From positions 7,996,501-8,060,500 of the forward strand of contig NC_092606.1 of the NCBI RefSeq assembly GCF_047663525.1: a stretch of DNA of 64,000 nucleotides, in the 5' to 3' direction. The position numbers and the translations under genes are program-made. Shown here one piece after another: positions 34,072 through 48,300 of this stretch (its first letter is position 1; each line of letters opens with the position of its first letter). Source of the DNA: Anas platyrhynchos. Lineage: Eukaryota > Chordata > Aves > Anseriformes > Anatidae. The notes beneath the pieces were generated by a model, which was not told the origin of the DNA, ran no database searches, and saw only the letters and a program-made list of their open reading frames with translations.

Positions 34072-36264
34072 GCAGCCCAGTTCCAGCCAGTGTTTGCCAA
34101 CTTGTAACAACAGAAGTCCAGCAATAGGTGGGTAGAGTGCAGGAAAAAAACAGTGCCATGTTTCTCAATTGGAGACCTACGAAGAAATCACAATTATTAG
34201 AATAAAAGCACTCACGATCCTTAATTAGTTTTAAAACTTCAGTGTTTCAAACTCAAGGAAGATACTTATTACTTATTCAAGAAGTCTACCTACCTCTATA
34301 CAGAAGATGCATACATCCAAAAGCATCACCTGAGAAAGACTCGAGTTAGGTTCAGCATACTGTGCGACTCAGCCCAACTATCAGAACTTCAGGCTCCTGT
34401 CACTTGCGTTGCTTGTTAAGTTCATAGTGTGTAAGGGTTTGATTATTCACACAAAACTAAACACCTGTAGGTTTTTCATCGAAGCTTCCGTGCACCACTT
34501 ACTGTGAAGGATGGATGCTGCTTTGACAGTGAAGTACAGTACGAAGTGGCACAGCAGTGCTTCATTAAGCAGCAAGCAGTGTTTGAAGCCAGCTACAAAG
34601 CCCCTTCTCATCCAATTCATCATCCACAGCTTACTTAGGAGTCACCAGGATTTAGAAAAAACTTTTGCTTTCCAAATAAGTACTACAACCAATTTCTTAG
34701 TATTTGTCATAAGCATTGTTTCACTATAGCCAAGTTTAACATGGCAACAGAGTTAAGGTTAATTCAGGATATTCTGGAGTATTGCTCAGTTATTCCCTAA
34801 GGAAGAACTGCCAGTTACATTACAAACTATTTCACTGTGGTTCAGGGCAGTTGTATAAGCCATTCAGTTCCTTTGCCTAGTCTTTTGACAGAATTATGAA
34901 CTTCTCATGCTTTCTCTCTTCTGGAGAGAGTTCAGTTCAATCAAAGCATTTCTTCACAGGATGCTGCAGTACTACTTTGTCACAGAGCACATACACACCC
35001 TGACTCCTCCCAGAAACAGTACTACCAAGAGTGTAAAGCAAGCAAATATTTCCTATGCAACTTTGGTGAAGAAAAACTGTGAGCAGTGGGAACATCTGAC
35101 AAGATTTTCTAGTTGTCCAGACAGCACAACCCTTCTGCACAACACACAGTACTGTATTCCCCCCCAACCCCAGCTTTGTATGGACACTTTAGTGTTACAT
35201 GTTTTGGGGCTTTCCCAGCAAAATGGGTTAGAATAGTTTACTTGCCAAGCCAACCATTAAGAAAGGGCAGCTTCAACATGAAGTTCTGTTTTGCTTTGAA
35301 AAAGCAAGAGTGAAAAATTAGCTAGTTGAATTTTCTGGCGTACCATGGTTAAAGTAACCAAAGGCCATGTATTTAAAGGCCACATTTTAATACAGCACTT
35401 TCTATGAGTACTTATGGTTTAAAAAAAAAAAAAACAACACCAAAGATTGTTCAAATTACAGTAAGCATCCGGAATCAGGAATTCATTTGATCAGGGTGAA
35501 AGAGTGTAAATACCACATCAGCTACTCTGACATGAAAAGTTAAACAGGTTCTCAGACACACTAGTTCAGTTTTCAAGCAGAATCTTTTTCTGAAGCTATT
35601 CCTAAAGCTTCCCCAGTGAAAAAGTCATTCTGGGGCTGCTGAAGAGAATATCACTTTTCTTGATATAATCTATGGCTAATATCTCAACTTAATTATTTCT
35701 GATATACTAGCAGACTTTGTTGGAAAAAAAAAAAAAAAAAGCCCCATAGATACCCGAAACAATCTTATCTGAATAGTTCCTAACAATGGCAAGGAAAGAG
35801 TAGTTAAAACAAGCGACACACCACCAATATTTGCAAGTGAAGTGCCACATACATGCATATAAACTTAAGGTAGCAATACAGGATGTTTTTAATCTTAAAA
35901 AAAAATATTATTCGCAATAATGAACATGAAGGAATGAGTATTCCTTTCTAGTACAACACTAGTAATCCCTAAGTCCTATTAGGGAAGCAAGATGAATACT
36001 GCTAAAGGGAAATGCAACTTCTCTAGTACTCTTGTATTTATTCTATTCAGAAGTTCCCCAATCTAGGCAGAAGGGCTGTTACTGCACTAGAAAGTTTAAG
36101 CAGTGCTTTAACTATGAAGTCATTTGGCTGCACACAGCCAAAGAGCTCCACTAAGACCAAGCAGCTGAGAAGATTTTTTTCCTTTCTGAGAAAAAACTGA
36201 ACTCAGCAACACTTAGAAAATCCTCAACTCAGGTAAACTAACTCTTCTTCAAAAGGATACTTAC

Positions 36265-36301
36265 CCTGAAAAAAGTGAAGCTACTAGCTGCTGAATAAGT
36301 G
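36265..36301 (-). other. UBE2G1: UBE2G1 3'UTR, first part (end of exon 5)
   Basis: 37 bases between the TGA and a perfect GTAAGT donor. The next exon continues at 34176 after acceptor cgtag. Confidence 0.85.
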
Positions 36302-36388
36302 TCACTCAAAAGCAGTTTCTTGGCTTTTTCTTACACAGCGGGCAACTTTTCTTTTAAATTCTCCATTTCTGTCTTCTCTCCATTCTTT
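36302..36388 (-). CDS. UBE2G1: UBE2G1 coding exon 5 and stop
   Basis: Residues 143-170, [20 protein letters not shown] then KSQETAFE and TGA. Acceptor ttacag. The exon continues 37 bases past the stop to a GTAAGT donor at 36265/36264. Confidence 0.98.
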   Translation of the reverse strand, partial: KEWREDRNGEFKRKVARCVRKSQETAFE

Positions 36389-39300
36389 CTGTAATTGAAC
36401 AGACAGCTTTCAGATGTCAGTGCTATAACCATATACAAGCTCTAGGAAGAATCTTGGTGTTTGTTTTCAGACATTTACCATCTAGTCAACACCTAAGTTT
36501 GCTTACAATCATTGAGCTATTCACTAAATAACATTCAGGGCTTGAACACTTGCTCTGGGTTTTCATGCAAGTTGCTCACAAGACAGTGAAGATTTAGCCT
36601 CCCCCCCTTGGCCTTTAGGCATTCCCCAAGACTAACCTAGTAGCTACCAGCATTTTGCAATGTCTGGGCTGAAATCCATTTATTTCAGCCTGACAAGCAG
36701 AAGCAAACTGCAGACCACAAGCTATTGTTACAGGTTACAGGAACTGGCTTGAACTGCAGTGATGAACAAAGGCACACAGCTACTGTAGAGCCGGTAGTTC
36801 TGCAATTTTTAGGACAGTCCAACTCTCTACATCTAGCTAGTACACTCCAGGATAGAAGTACAGAAGTCACAGTATTCAGAAGAGGCACAACAGTATCCTT
36901 AGAAAGAAAAAACTCCTAGCTGGCTGCAGCTGCACAGCATCATCTCCACGAGGAAGACCTTAACAGAACACTCAGCATACCTACGGAGCTGGTCCCTGGG
37001 ACATGTACTTGATTTCAGAACTACACAGATTAAGAACAAAGATGAACGTGAAGATAGGCAAGAGATAAGTCTGAACGCAGAGATGTGCAAACCATAGCAT
37101 CACTAAAACCTCACAGGAAGAAGTGCAGTCACTCGAAGCTATTTTGTGTCAGCTTCACCAAGCACTCAGTTGAAAGCATGGAGTTAGCACACAGTGACAC
37201 CCAGGTTGACATCTTGTGTGCTGCCTTACAGTTCAGCAAGGAAGTGACAGGAAGTATTTTATGAAATACAGGGTTCTGAAGAAGTGTTTTTTTTGTTTGT
37301 TTGTTTTTTTTTTTTTTTTTTTTTTTTAAATAAATAATCAACATTCTTATGGGGCTGGAGAAAAAAAATAAATCACACTTCCTTCCTTCTGAGGTAACCT
37401 GGCAGGCAACACCTTTCCACCCCCTGCATGGGGTGAAGGCGCATGCAAGAGAAAACTGGGATAACTGGTACATCCCAACGTGAACCACCTCCACGCTCAC
37501 CTAACCAGTTAACATCTTGGAAAGGCCACCGTGTTTTATCTTTCCAAAGAAAGCAGAAACAAGGCTACTAATTAGTTTGTTCTCCATTTTCAGTAATTAA
37601 TCCTGAAGCATGTGGTTCCTTGGATGGGGACACAGGACAGCTTAAACAAGAGTTCTTAAGGCCAAGAAAAGCTTTGAATTTGTGCTTTCCCAGCTTCAGG
37701 CTCTCGGTATTTTGTTTTCCTACCCTTTATTTGTAGCTCTATGAGGCAAGTGTTCAGTATTAAGTTAAGTTCCCAGTTTGACAACACTCTCCAAAAGTCT
37801 CATTTCAGGTTACAAACTAGTTCCATCTGCTTCTCACAGCATGTACTCAGGCTCCTGTCCCTCACTTTCCCCACCCCAAGAGAGTACTCCAACCCACATT
37901 TTTCAGTTTTCCAGGAAGCAGCTATTTCCCCTGCTCTTTACTGCCATGACCTGCCTGTGAACACCTCATTTTCTAGATTCACTGAAGATGAGAAGTTAAG
38001 GAGAGCAAAATAACTTTTAGTAACTGCCAAATGCTGTTGCTGCAGTAAACTAGAAGACTCCTCGATAAACAGATCAGAAAAGAGGACGTGAGCCATCCAA
38101 GTCTTTGCTACCCTGATGAGGATCTTCTGGTGAACATGGAGGGGATGCAATCTACAGTCCAGCAAGAGATGCTAAGCTGCTGAAGCAGCACACTAAATTT
38201 AAAAGTTACTTTATATCTTACAGTCAGAAAAAGTTACTAGCATCCAAAGTTATATCAGTCATTCCTTGGTACTGTTGTCAGTCTGAGATGGGTTTAAAGT
38301 TCTGTTCTTTCAGGCTGGGGTAAAAAAGTTGTTTCCTTAAGGCATGTTCAATCTTTACCCTAAGGTTGGAACCAACTTACCAGCCAGTAAACAAATGAGA
38401 CAAATTAAAAAAAAAGACAGCTCTCACATATAAAGTTGCTCCTGAGGCAGCTGATACAGAGTGGGTTATAGTATAGAAAGACTTAAAAACAAAACTTGTG
38501 ATGCCAGTTGGTGATAAGTATAGCTAGAAGTACAAGCTTTCTCCAGCCTTAGGTCACCTACATTCAACACACACCAGTTTGTAAGCTGAGGAATTCTAAT
38601 GGTACTTTCAGCATTTCATTAATAACTCGCTCCTTCCAGTGCTCTCAGGTATGCCAGCAGAAAACATCCGCGTGTCCTGGGTATTTGTTTCCAGGAGTGT
38701 TGTGAGAAGGGGAGGTCCAACACAAAAGAATATTAAATGTGGAAATTCTTCACTACAGTTGCTGGTGGCTTTGTTTTTCCTTACTGCATTAAGTTTGTTT
38801 CACATAAGACTGTTCACAAGATTTTTCAGCAAAGCTCAACCACCTCTGGAAATGCTAACAGCATAGCAGATGAAAGGCTTCTAGGAACTAAACTCCTGCC
38901 CACCTTAGGAAGGAAAAGCTAACTTGATGGAGGAAGTTAACATGCTTCTAGAAAACTTTGCGTCTTCCAATTGCTACCTCCCTTTCCTTACTCTTCCAGT
39001 TAAGCCTGGAACTTCTCTTTTGCAACCACATTGCATGTATTAGTCATTTTTGTACTGCAATTCAAGAGTAATTCAAAGGAAAGTAAGTATGTTAGCATCT
39101 CTCAGGTGAATGGGGCCAGAAGTCTGTTCTCCCACTTCCCCCAGAACTGAGCATTTTCCCCTCCCCACCACAGTTATTAGTCTGATTGCTGTTCTGCTAT
39201 AAAAGCAGCTCTTCTAGAGATCCGATAGCCATGTTTATACACCCACGCAGCACAGGCCATGCTCCAGAAACGTTGTGCTTGCTGCACGCAACTCCTGCAT

Positions 39301-42300
39301 CAAACACTTCTGACAGGATCCTCACTGCAGATTCACCCCAGCCTCAGACTATAAATTGTGCCCTTCTCCCTTGCTCAGGCATTCAAGTCTGGGACAAGAC
39401 CAAACTTAAAGGCCGGATGCTCAGTGAGGCCTTCAAGTACTTTCTCTAGCAGACCTGCACAGACAAACCTACAGCTTTACTCCATGTTCAGGTAACACTG
39501 TTTTAAAGAGGTGAATACAAAAAAAATCACAACAAAATTATACTGAGGTACCCCCACTTAATTTTCTCCTTCCCTTCAAAGTGAGTTACTTAAGCCATTA
39601 ATAGATTCATTAAGACAAAATATTGCTAGTTTACACAAGTAATGTATTACAAACAAAAACAGGTTCTAGAATGTCTATTTCCACAGCTAAACTTAACAGC
39701 ACTTGGAACTGTTACACATATATAACCACACAGGATTTTATAGCCAGCTTCCAAAGCAGCCAAGGCTTATTCAAATACATCTGTGCTCAAGTTATTAACT
39801 ACAAGTAACTGCATTACTGCATAGGAGAAATCAAACCACTGCCTATGAAGCTTGACAGCATCTCTCCCTTGCATTCTCTAAGACATTTACCAGGGCTAGC
39901 TGGAAATTCTATTTCACAACGAGTGCTTTTCGCAACAAAAAGGTAGCCTTAGTCCATACTGTACAAAGTTCACCTGAAAAATTATTGTACTGTTTGTCAA
40001 AGTAGAAGCAAAACACTATCTCAAGTTTGTTTCTACACTAAAGACAATTCGCAGGCTAAGAAAAAAAAATAATCTTACCGCTGCATCAACATTAGCAGGA
40101 GAATCACCATTGGGATCTGCCAGCATAGAAATTACACTAATCATTATAGTTTCCACTGTGTGAATAGGAAGCCAGCGTTCCTCAGGTTTTTCATAGCCAT
40201 ATTTGTCTTCTCCAGGCTCATGAAGAATTGAAATGCAGACATCACCATTCTTGTCAACTACAAAATAGAACAAGGCATACTTCAGTAATGAACAACACGC
40301 TGGCATTTCTTCAGGATACTTATGGAACCGTTAACCTTCACTCCAGCTAGTCTAAAAACATGCTGGTGAAATAAAGTTTATAAAAAGGAAAGTAATTATA
40401 TGTTACAGCGCTCAATCTCTAAGAAACAAGGCTTGGTTGAAGTCTTACTATGCCTAGACTTTTGGGGGAGGAGGCAATATATGGGTGGGAAGAAATTATT
40501 TTTTAACACCAGGCTAACAACTCTCAAAACTAATTTAACTCTGCTTCCACTGCAGGTCTTTTTTTTTTTTCCTGTTAAAGTTTAACAAATCAGAGGATGA
40601 CTTCTTCCACGGCATAAGCATCAACTGCATACTACTGCTGTGTATTGGAATATCACTTAAGTTGCTAGAATCACAAACCGCTGGCAAGTACCCTGACATT
40701 TCCAGAGCTGAAACTGACACAGCACCAACATACTCACATTCCCTTATGACAGGAGCACTGTGCTGGTCTCCTCCCAGCTTTCAACATCTACATCTCCGCT
40801 AGTGACTTAAAACCTAAAAAACATTCCTACTTCCCAGTAAAAACCCTCTTCCAGTTTATTTCACCTTCCCATCTATGTCCAGCAGAGTAGAAATAAAAGA
40901 AAGCTTAGGAAGAGCCATCTTTGGAGGGACTAAGAGATGCAGTTATTTCCTTTCACGCTTCACTGAAGGAGGACAACCTTGGGCCTTCTACACTGAGCTG
41001 TCAAGTTGGTAATACAGTAAAAATGAAGCACTTGAAGGTATAACAGAAGGCAGGTATAGAAGTTAACACTCTCCTCAGACCAGAGCTTTGCACTTAAATA
41101 TATACATGTAAAAAAAAAAATCATAAAAGTTACCTAGAATCCAATAAGCTATTGAAAGATACTCTAGGAGCAGTCTCTCAGAGCAGCACTATTAAAAACT
41201 CTGCCATGTTTAGTTATTGCTGTCTTCACATAAGAAAGATGTAAATATTTTAATACTTCTAACACAAACAGAATTATATTCATTTGTCTTGCTCATATTT
41301 TCATTCTTAATTACAAAAAGCTGGAACTTTGACATTGCTTACCATTCGGATGCCAGATTTCTGTGATGAACTTCATTTTTGGTGGCCTCAGTGGATAGTC
41401 TTTTGGAAAAGTAAGATGAGCCTTGAAAACACCACCTTCACTGGGGAATCAAAAATATCTTAGTAGAGTTTCTTGTAAGTTTAAGCTGATGGCTGGAACT
41501 TACTGATGCACCAAAAGCTCTACATTTACCCCTCACACAGCTTAACATGTTGTTAATTAACAGTACCAACATTCCCATAGGCAATGCAAGGAGTTTCTAG
41601 ACTGAGAAGATCCTTTCACAAGATACTGCCAGTTCCCCAACACTTTTTTTTTTTTTTTTTTAAGAGCTAGAATGATGTTCCATAGGGAAAAAAATGACAG
41701 GGAATTCACTACCTGGAATTACAACTCACTTTTTTCCTCCCAGCACATTTGTTAACAACAAAAAATATTGCCAATAACTCTCAAGTACAGCCCCGCAGGT
41801 ATCTGTTTATATTCTTCCTTTAAACGCCTCTGTCTTAATCTCCCAGTATCAGCCTCAGTGAAAAGTTACAGAAAGCTTTATAGTTCGTGTCTACCAGTAA
41901 TACCTCTTCAATACTCATCTAAATGGGCTCAGGCACAACAGTGAAGTCTTCAACATTACATTTACCCACTAAACTGGAGAACAACAATAAATGAGACATC
42001 CAGTTTTTATGTGGGAGTTGCATAAAGTCAGGTCCACATTTAACTGAAATAACAGTTTAAGTAGCTAGGTTTCAATACCCAGAAATACTCCTTTCTGAGA
42101 AAAGTGAATCCTGTATTCAAAGGAAGTCTTACAGATGGAATACTCAGCAAATATAATCATTTCTTGTAACTGACGTTTGTTACCAAGTTTGAAGTTGCAG
42201 AGGCAGAGGTTACAAAACTAGAACATAACCTCCAAAGAAGGTGGCATGAGATATGCAGTATGACAAAGCTACTCATCAACAGCCACTCCCATGAGAATTA

Positions 42301-45300
42301 GAGTAAGAAAGAGCTGTTGTGTGCATCTGGTTTTCTCTATTCATAATGGAGTAGAAGCCTGCATCCAGAGCTCACAGGCTACTGAGAAAATAAGTTTTTA
42401 CCACCAACAATAAAAGAACATGCATAATTCTAGCAGGTCTCAAGAAGCAACACTATATCTAAATGACTTGGCTCTTAAAAGAGCGCAGCTGAGGGGATCT
42501 GAACCCACAGCACTCATTTTTAACAAGTTTCAGGAATGCAAATTACAAAGAATTATTACTCTTCCTAGGAAGGGTAAGAATTCCAGAAACACCAGATATT
42601 TTAACATCCATACTAGGCAAGATAAAGGGAAGTTAAATTACATTTGTTGACAGCCCCAAACCAATTAAATTCTACATTTCACAATGAAAGGAGTTCCTCC
42701 TTCCCTTCTTAAAGGAGCAGATAATAAATTCAGGCTGTAAACCAGGCTGTACCTGGTTGCCCTTCATCAACAACATATAAATAAAGTTGTATGTGGTCTG
42801 TAATGTATATCCAATTGAGTTGTCAATCAAGAGAGACCAGTACCATTTTTAGCAATATTTCTGATAAAGGAGCCTCTATCAGTAGCATCATGCACTAAAT
42901 CTAAAGTCTACTTTTTTTTTTTGTGTTGTAAACTCAGGAAAAGTGACTAAGGACTGGAGCAGAAGAGAGCTTGCTATCTAACAAACCTCAAAATGAGCTC
43001 AGCACCTTACTAAAGTGGGGAAAAAATGCTACTGCGATTTTAAACATACAAGGAAAAGGTCAATTAAAAGCAATACGTCTTTACTGACAGTATTTATAAA
43101 GTGGCCATGAGAATATAATGTAGCCACTACAACACTGTTCAAAAAGAGGTCAACACAAGTTGGAGAATTCCTCTCATGCAAGACTTGAGAATCACAATGT
43201 AGCGAGCTTGAGAAGCCAAAGCAATTTGATTGTTGTGCTTAACTACTTACTCAGAAGCCTGCAGACAAAGGTATACAATGATTTGATGTTGGAACTAAAA
43301 CTGACCTCGAGTAAATGCCACTAAAAGGCTTTCTGTATCAGTAATTTACCACTGGAACAGCTTAATAAAGGAGAACAGAGTTCATCTTCGAGAGCTACAC
43401 TTTAAGCTGACCTTTTCAGGGCATAAAATCTTTTCCCAGGAGCTAGAATAAATGATCATATGCAACCTCTGAGAAAAAAAAGTTATTCTCTCAATTAGCC
43501 AGAGGTTTGGGTTTTTTGTTGTTTGTTTTCTAAAGAGCTACCACACTACATGTGCCAGAGTGCTTCAGATACATATATAGATAGATAAATAGATAGCTGG
43601 ACAAATGCAGCAAACTGGAGTCCAGCAAAGAAGTTACAGTGTGAAGTGCACACATTTTTGTGCAAGTGTCCATTAAAGAATCTTGCCCTTCAGAGCAAGG
43701 ATAAAGATTCAAGCTTTTTGAAGCCTACCATGCAAAGTTTGCCTACAACACAAATCTGATCAGCGTTAAAGTACTCTAGGTCACATTAGGAAATTCTCCT
43801 TCAGTAAACAGTGATCACTGTACAGGTTGACCCATCTCAAACTGCGAGGACTTGAGGCTTGCTCTGTGGCCTGCTGCAGTTTCCCAACTGCATCCTTCTC
43901 AAGTATTTTCCTACAGTGGCCATCACGAAGTTGGAATGGTTTAAAGTTGTGCTATCAGCTAAGCTAGAGCCTCACAGCAGTGACAGCAAGCAGATTACAC
44001 CTGCCTTACTTCAATGCATAGAAACCAAGCTGCCCCTAAGCATAGCCTATCCTCTCTTTTCCATACAAGTGCACAACAGGATCAGTGCTGCAGCTTCCCA
44101 GGGGAGCAAAGAGGTTTAGAACTTCATAGCAAATTCAGCTATTTACAAATACTTTACTAGCAACTGAACAGCATTACCTAACTTAGTAGGAAGATGTAGG
44201 TCATCTCTACTTAGACCAAGCTAGAACTAGCAAATAAGAGTTCTACTTAAGTTTCTATATAAGTAGCAGTACTTACTATAGTGTATCTGGAGGACCAATA
44301 ATAAGGACTTCCCATCGATAAAGATCATTGTCATCTATTAAGCCCGCTGAAAAGCCTTCCACTGGATTTTTGTTGAGCTCTGTGTAGGAAAAAGAATTTA
44401 AGAGTGACTTTAGGTGCCTATTGTATGTATTCGCTGGTTTTGCTCATGCCTCTATAGGTGACCAAAAAAAACCCCACGACTTTCAGCGACCTGGTGTCTA
44501 CTGATGGATTTATGATCTGGATGAGTATCCTCAACTCCCTGCCACGTACAGCTGCGTGCTGCCAGAGTGGAGACCCAGCCTGACGCACACCACCAGCTGA
44601 GTGCATCAGGAGCAGGATGACCAAGCTGTACTCAGCACCTTCAGACATGTTCTCCTAAACTAGCTGCCACCAGGTGTGCATGCAAATGAAGAAATCCACA
44701 TGTTTGCTACTGGTTAGAGAGCCACACTATTTCACAAGAACCCTGAGGAGCCAGATTAAACTCAAGTGTATTTTTAGGTCTAGAAAAATGTTAACAGAAG
44801 AAGAGTCACATATTCTTTACTTAAAAATAACATCCTACATCCCTTTAATGATTCTTTTCAGATTCTGAAAAGATTTGAGATATGTGCCCAGTCCGTTTTG
44901 GAGATAATAATTTACTAAATTCTGAACCATTAGAAGTGAGCCTAGAAGGTGAGCTTGTTATGTTTTTAGTTTCTTTGTTTCACAGTTTTATCCACTAGTG
45001 ATAAACACAACAGGATTCTAAGTTTGTAAGCCACTTCGTATAGTTACAGCCAGATTGGAAGTTATCTGGAAATAGCTATGCAGAAGTCAGGCCTGGATAC
45101 AGACTCTACCAACTGTGCTCAGCCTGCTCCAGTAAAAGCACAAGATCTGGGAAGAAACACCTTAAATGAGTACTTCCTAAAGAGGGAAGTTGGGGTAGGG
45201 AAAAGAACGTCTCAGCTGATTGCTGCAGGTCAGACACCACTTTAAATCCCAACTGGTCCAAATTTAAGATCTTGATACAGCATTTCCAACAGTGCAAACT

Positions 45301-48300
45301 CGTGATGGACGGATCTTTGGTATTTAGAATAGGGCAGGGGGAGAAGAAATTATTAATTCAACTGGTTTGCCTTCCATATAACATCAGGGTTTGTTTTGTT
45401 TTACAGCTGCTACTGCAGGCATTAAATCCTGCCAGGCATCACACAGCCCCCACTAGTTACAGGTCACTGTATCCCCCCCAATACATTCCTTCTATGGCAA
45501 ATCTATAGCAGCAGCTGTATTTTGTGTTGGTTTCTAGGTATCAGACTGGAGTTTAGGGCACCCTGTAAAGCCCTCAGGTACACAAAGAAGAACCTCAAGT
45601 GAGAGCTTCGTACCTTTATGGAAAGGAGGCTACCATTACATCCAAACCCAGTTGTCCATGAGGTTGCAGTCAATGTTTGCTCTAATTAAGAATTAAACTA
45701 TTCAAAGAATCATTAAAAAAAAAGACACAATAATCAATTCAAGCTCTATACAGACAACTAAGTCCAAACACTAAGAGCTCTCAGCTCACATGAAGGATCA
45801 AGATCCTGAGGAGGTGGATAGCAGGAATATTGACTTCACTCAGCCACTGGTAACTCAGAGTCAAGTTTATCCACACAGATGAGTCAGTGCTAAAATCCCA
45901 AGAAATGTTTCATTTCTTGGCAGTATGTTGGAAGGGCTTTTCTTAGAACCTACACAGCAGTGGTTCAGTCAACAGATGAAGTCAAACATTCGCTCTGAGT
46001 TACAGCACAGAACAGACTGAGGTGTTGAACCACATCATATTTTCATTAAACAATGCCTAAAACAAAAGGTAATACCACAGGCTGCCTAACTGAGATGCAA
46101 GTTTCAAAAACCCAAACCTATAGCACAACTACACCTCTGCGAAGCAGGCCTGTTCTCACCCTCCAAGATCTCAGTTGAAACAACTGCATAAGCTTGAGTA
46201 CCAATCCCATCCAATTTTAGGTTAAAGGGACAGAAAGAATAAGCATGTCATGTGGAACCAGAAGCAGACGCTGCAAAAGAGCAAGCCCACCCCTCCCCAA
46301 AAATACTGTGCTTCACCAGTCCCTTACCACCTCCCTGCTACAGACATGCCTTCAGCACCAGATATTAAAAGACCTATGACATTAATATTTGAACGTGATC
46401 TGCTTTTGCTCATGGGGTTTTATTAGAAGTTGTCTATTGTTTGTGCAAAAAGAAAGGATTTGTCCTGACACCGCTGTTCAGGATGCTGAAGTTGCCCACT
46501 AGGGTATGGGTAGTGTGATGCAGGAAAATCATCCAGCACAACTACAGGAGCCAACAGAAAGTGCAAATGTTAGGTTTCAGTATCGCATCCTAAGACTTTC
46601 AAATTTGAAAGTAAGCCTCCAAAACAAGTTCCCTCATTTCTACATCTCCAGAGAGAGAAATCAGTTTATGGCAACTTTCCTGTGTAAACTGCTAACGTTG
46701 AGCTGTTTCCATTTAGCTTCCTTACTGGTTGCCAGTTATCACTTGTCAGTGATAACGCTGAACAAAAAGTTAAAAGTGGAAAATTAAGGATGCTTCTGAA
46801 TGCTGAAGTATTCAGCATGCCACACTATTTTAAAGTCCAGCAGGCACATCTTCTCTTCTTTCTTGATTTGTGCTACTTCCATTTCTTTTTATATCTGTCT
46901 CAGCCTCCAGATAACAGCTTTTTTAATCCTTAGCTCCTTTGAAGCATTTTTCACATACTTGTTCCCAATGAAAGCCAGCTCTTGCATTCTGACTCATACT
47001 GAAGACCTTGCAGCGCTGTATTGCAAGAGATCTTGTGAGAAGGAGTAAGATTGCTGGATACCAACTGTTGTAACGCAGGAACCTGTAAGCTGTACGAGAG
47101 GGACAGCCATTGACAAACACCCTCGGTGGCAGTGATTAGGAAAATCTGCTTAGGGGATGTCACCTATAAAGCAAATTATGCTGTTACTTCTTTTACTGGA
47201 GATGGCATCAGTCTCTGCTTGCAAGAAATTTTCCTGTTCTCTTTTCTCTGTAGCAATAGCAAAGCACGGTGTAAATAGTTACTGCACGAACACTTTAACG
47301 TGAGGGAGAACAATGGCCATAAGCTCAAGCACCTTCTCCACTAGAGGCACTCGGCAATACCACAGGCAAGTTAGGCAGTCTGCATGGAAAAGCTAATTTT
47401 ATGCTAAACAGAACATCCACCAACGGCTAGTGAGCAGACAAAAAAAGGAAAGCTCAGCCAAGTTCTGCACTGGGATGTGAAAATCATCGTCCCTGGTTGT
47501 TTTACTGTGGACAGTTACGAGCTGCTACTCATTAAAGCTTGTGAACACCGAAGCCTTGTTTAATTATTTTTCCTGGACAAAGCCACCGCTGCGTATCAGA
47601 AGAGGTAGGAGCACCTCTCTCCCCGTGAGCTGAGGCTCACAAAGCAGCAAAATCTTTCCCCCAATCCACGTACCCTCAGCACAGCTCACGCAAGGATGCG
47701 AGGAGCAGAGGCTCCAGGCTGCGGCAGGCTGCTGCCAGGCGGAGCGGTGACACTGACACTGCTCCCAGAGCAGACACCTGTTCCGTCTGTCACTTCCCAC
47801 CACCCCCAGCACTTAACTGCTTGTGGACTGAACGGGAGGGAGCTTTCCTAGACAAACCCGTGGACGATGAGCAAAGGATTCGCTTCCCTCCTCCTGCCAG
47901 GCAGAGGGAAGCAGCGCTTGGTGCAGGTCCTCTGCAGAGCCCCGCTGGAGAGCAGGGCTGGGCTCTAAGTCCTGGAAAAGCCGAGAAGTCAGACACCTAC
48001 AGAGAAATGCGTCCCTCCAGGTTATTTTTTTGACACAATATTTCTCTGCAATACCTTCATTTAACTGGAGACATCCTGTACTTTTCTGTGCAAATCCATG
48101 TGCACTAACATCTCCATCACGCCCATGCTCAAATTCCAGTGCAGGTTACTTGCTGCTAGGCACTGTACGCTACTGTTTAGTATTTAGTCCCAAATTACCT
48201 GCATTTCTAATAGTTTAATGTAACAGAAACTTTTCTTCCCAGTGGAAAATTTCTTACATTCCCTCTGGAAGCACCCTCAGGTAGAGTCCTCAGCAGCTCG

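Larger units (their letters stand above)
30890..34176 (-). other. UBE2G1: UBE2G1 last exon, 3'UTR only
   Basis: Starts GTCTCCAATTGAGAAACATG after a cgtag acceptor. The sequence matches the UBE2G1 mammalian 3'UTR as I recall it. It is AT-rich and ends near AATAAA (minus strand, 30907-30912), followed by a GT-rich stretch. Earlier AATAAA copies lie at 34066-34071, 33432-33437, 32617-32626 (two overlapping) and 31075-31080. A Pumilio-type TGTACATA is at 33948-33955. The exact cleavage point is inferred. Confidence 0.75.
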
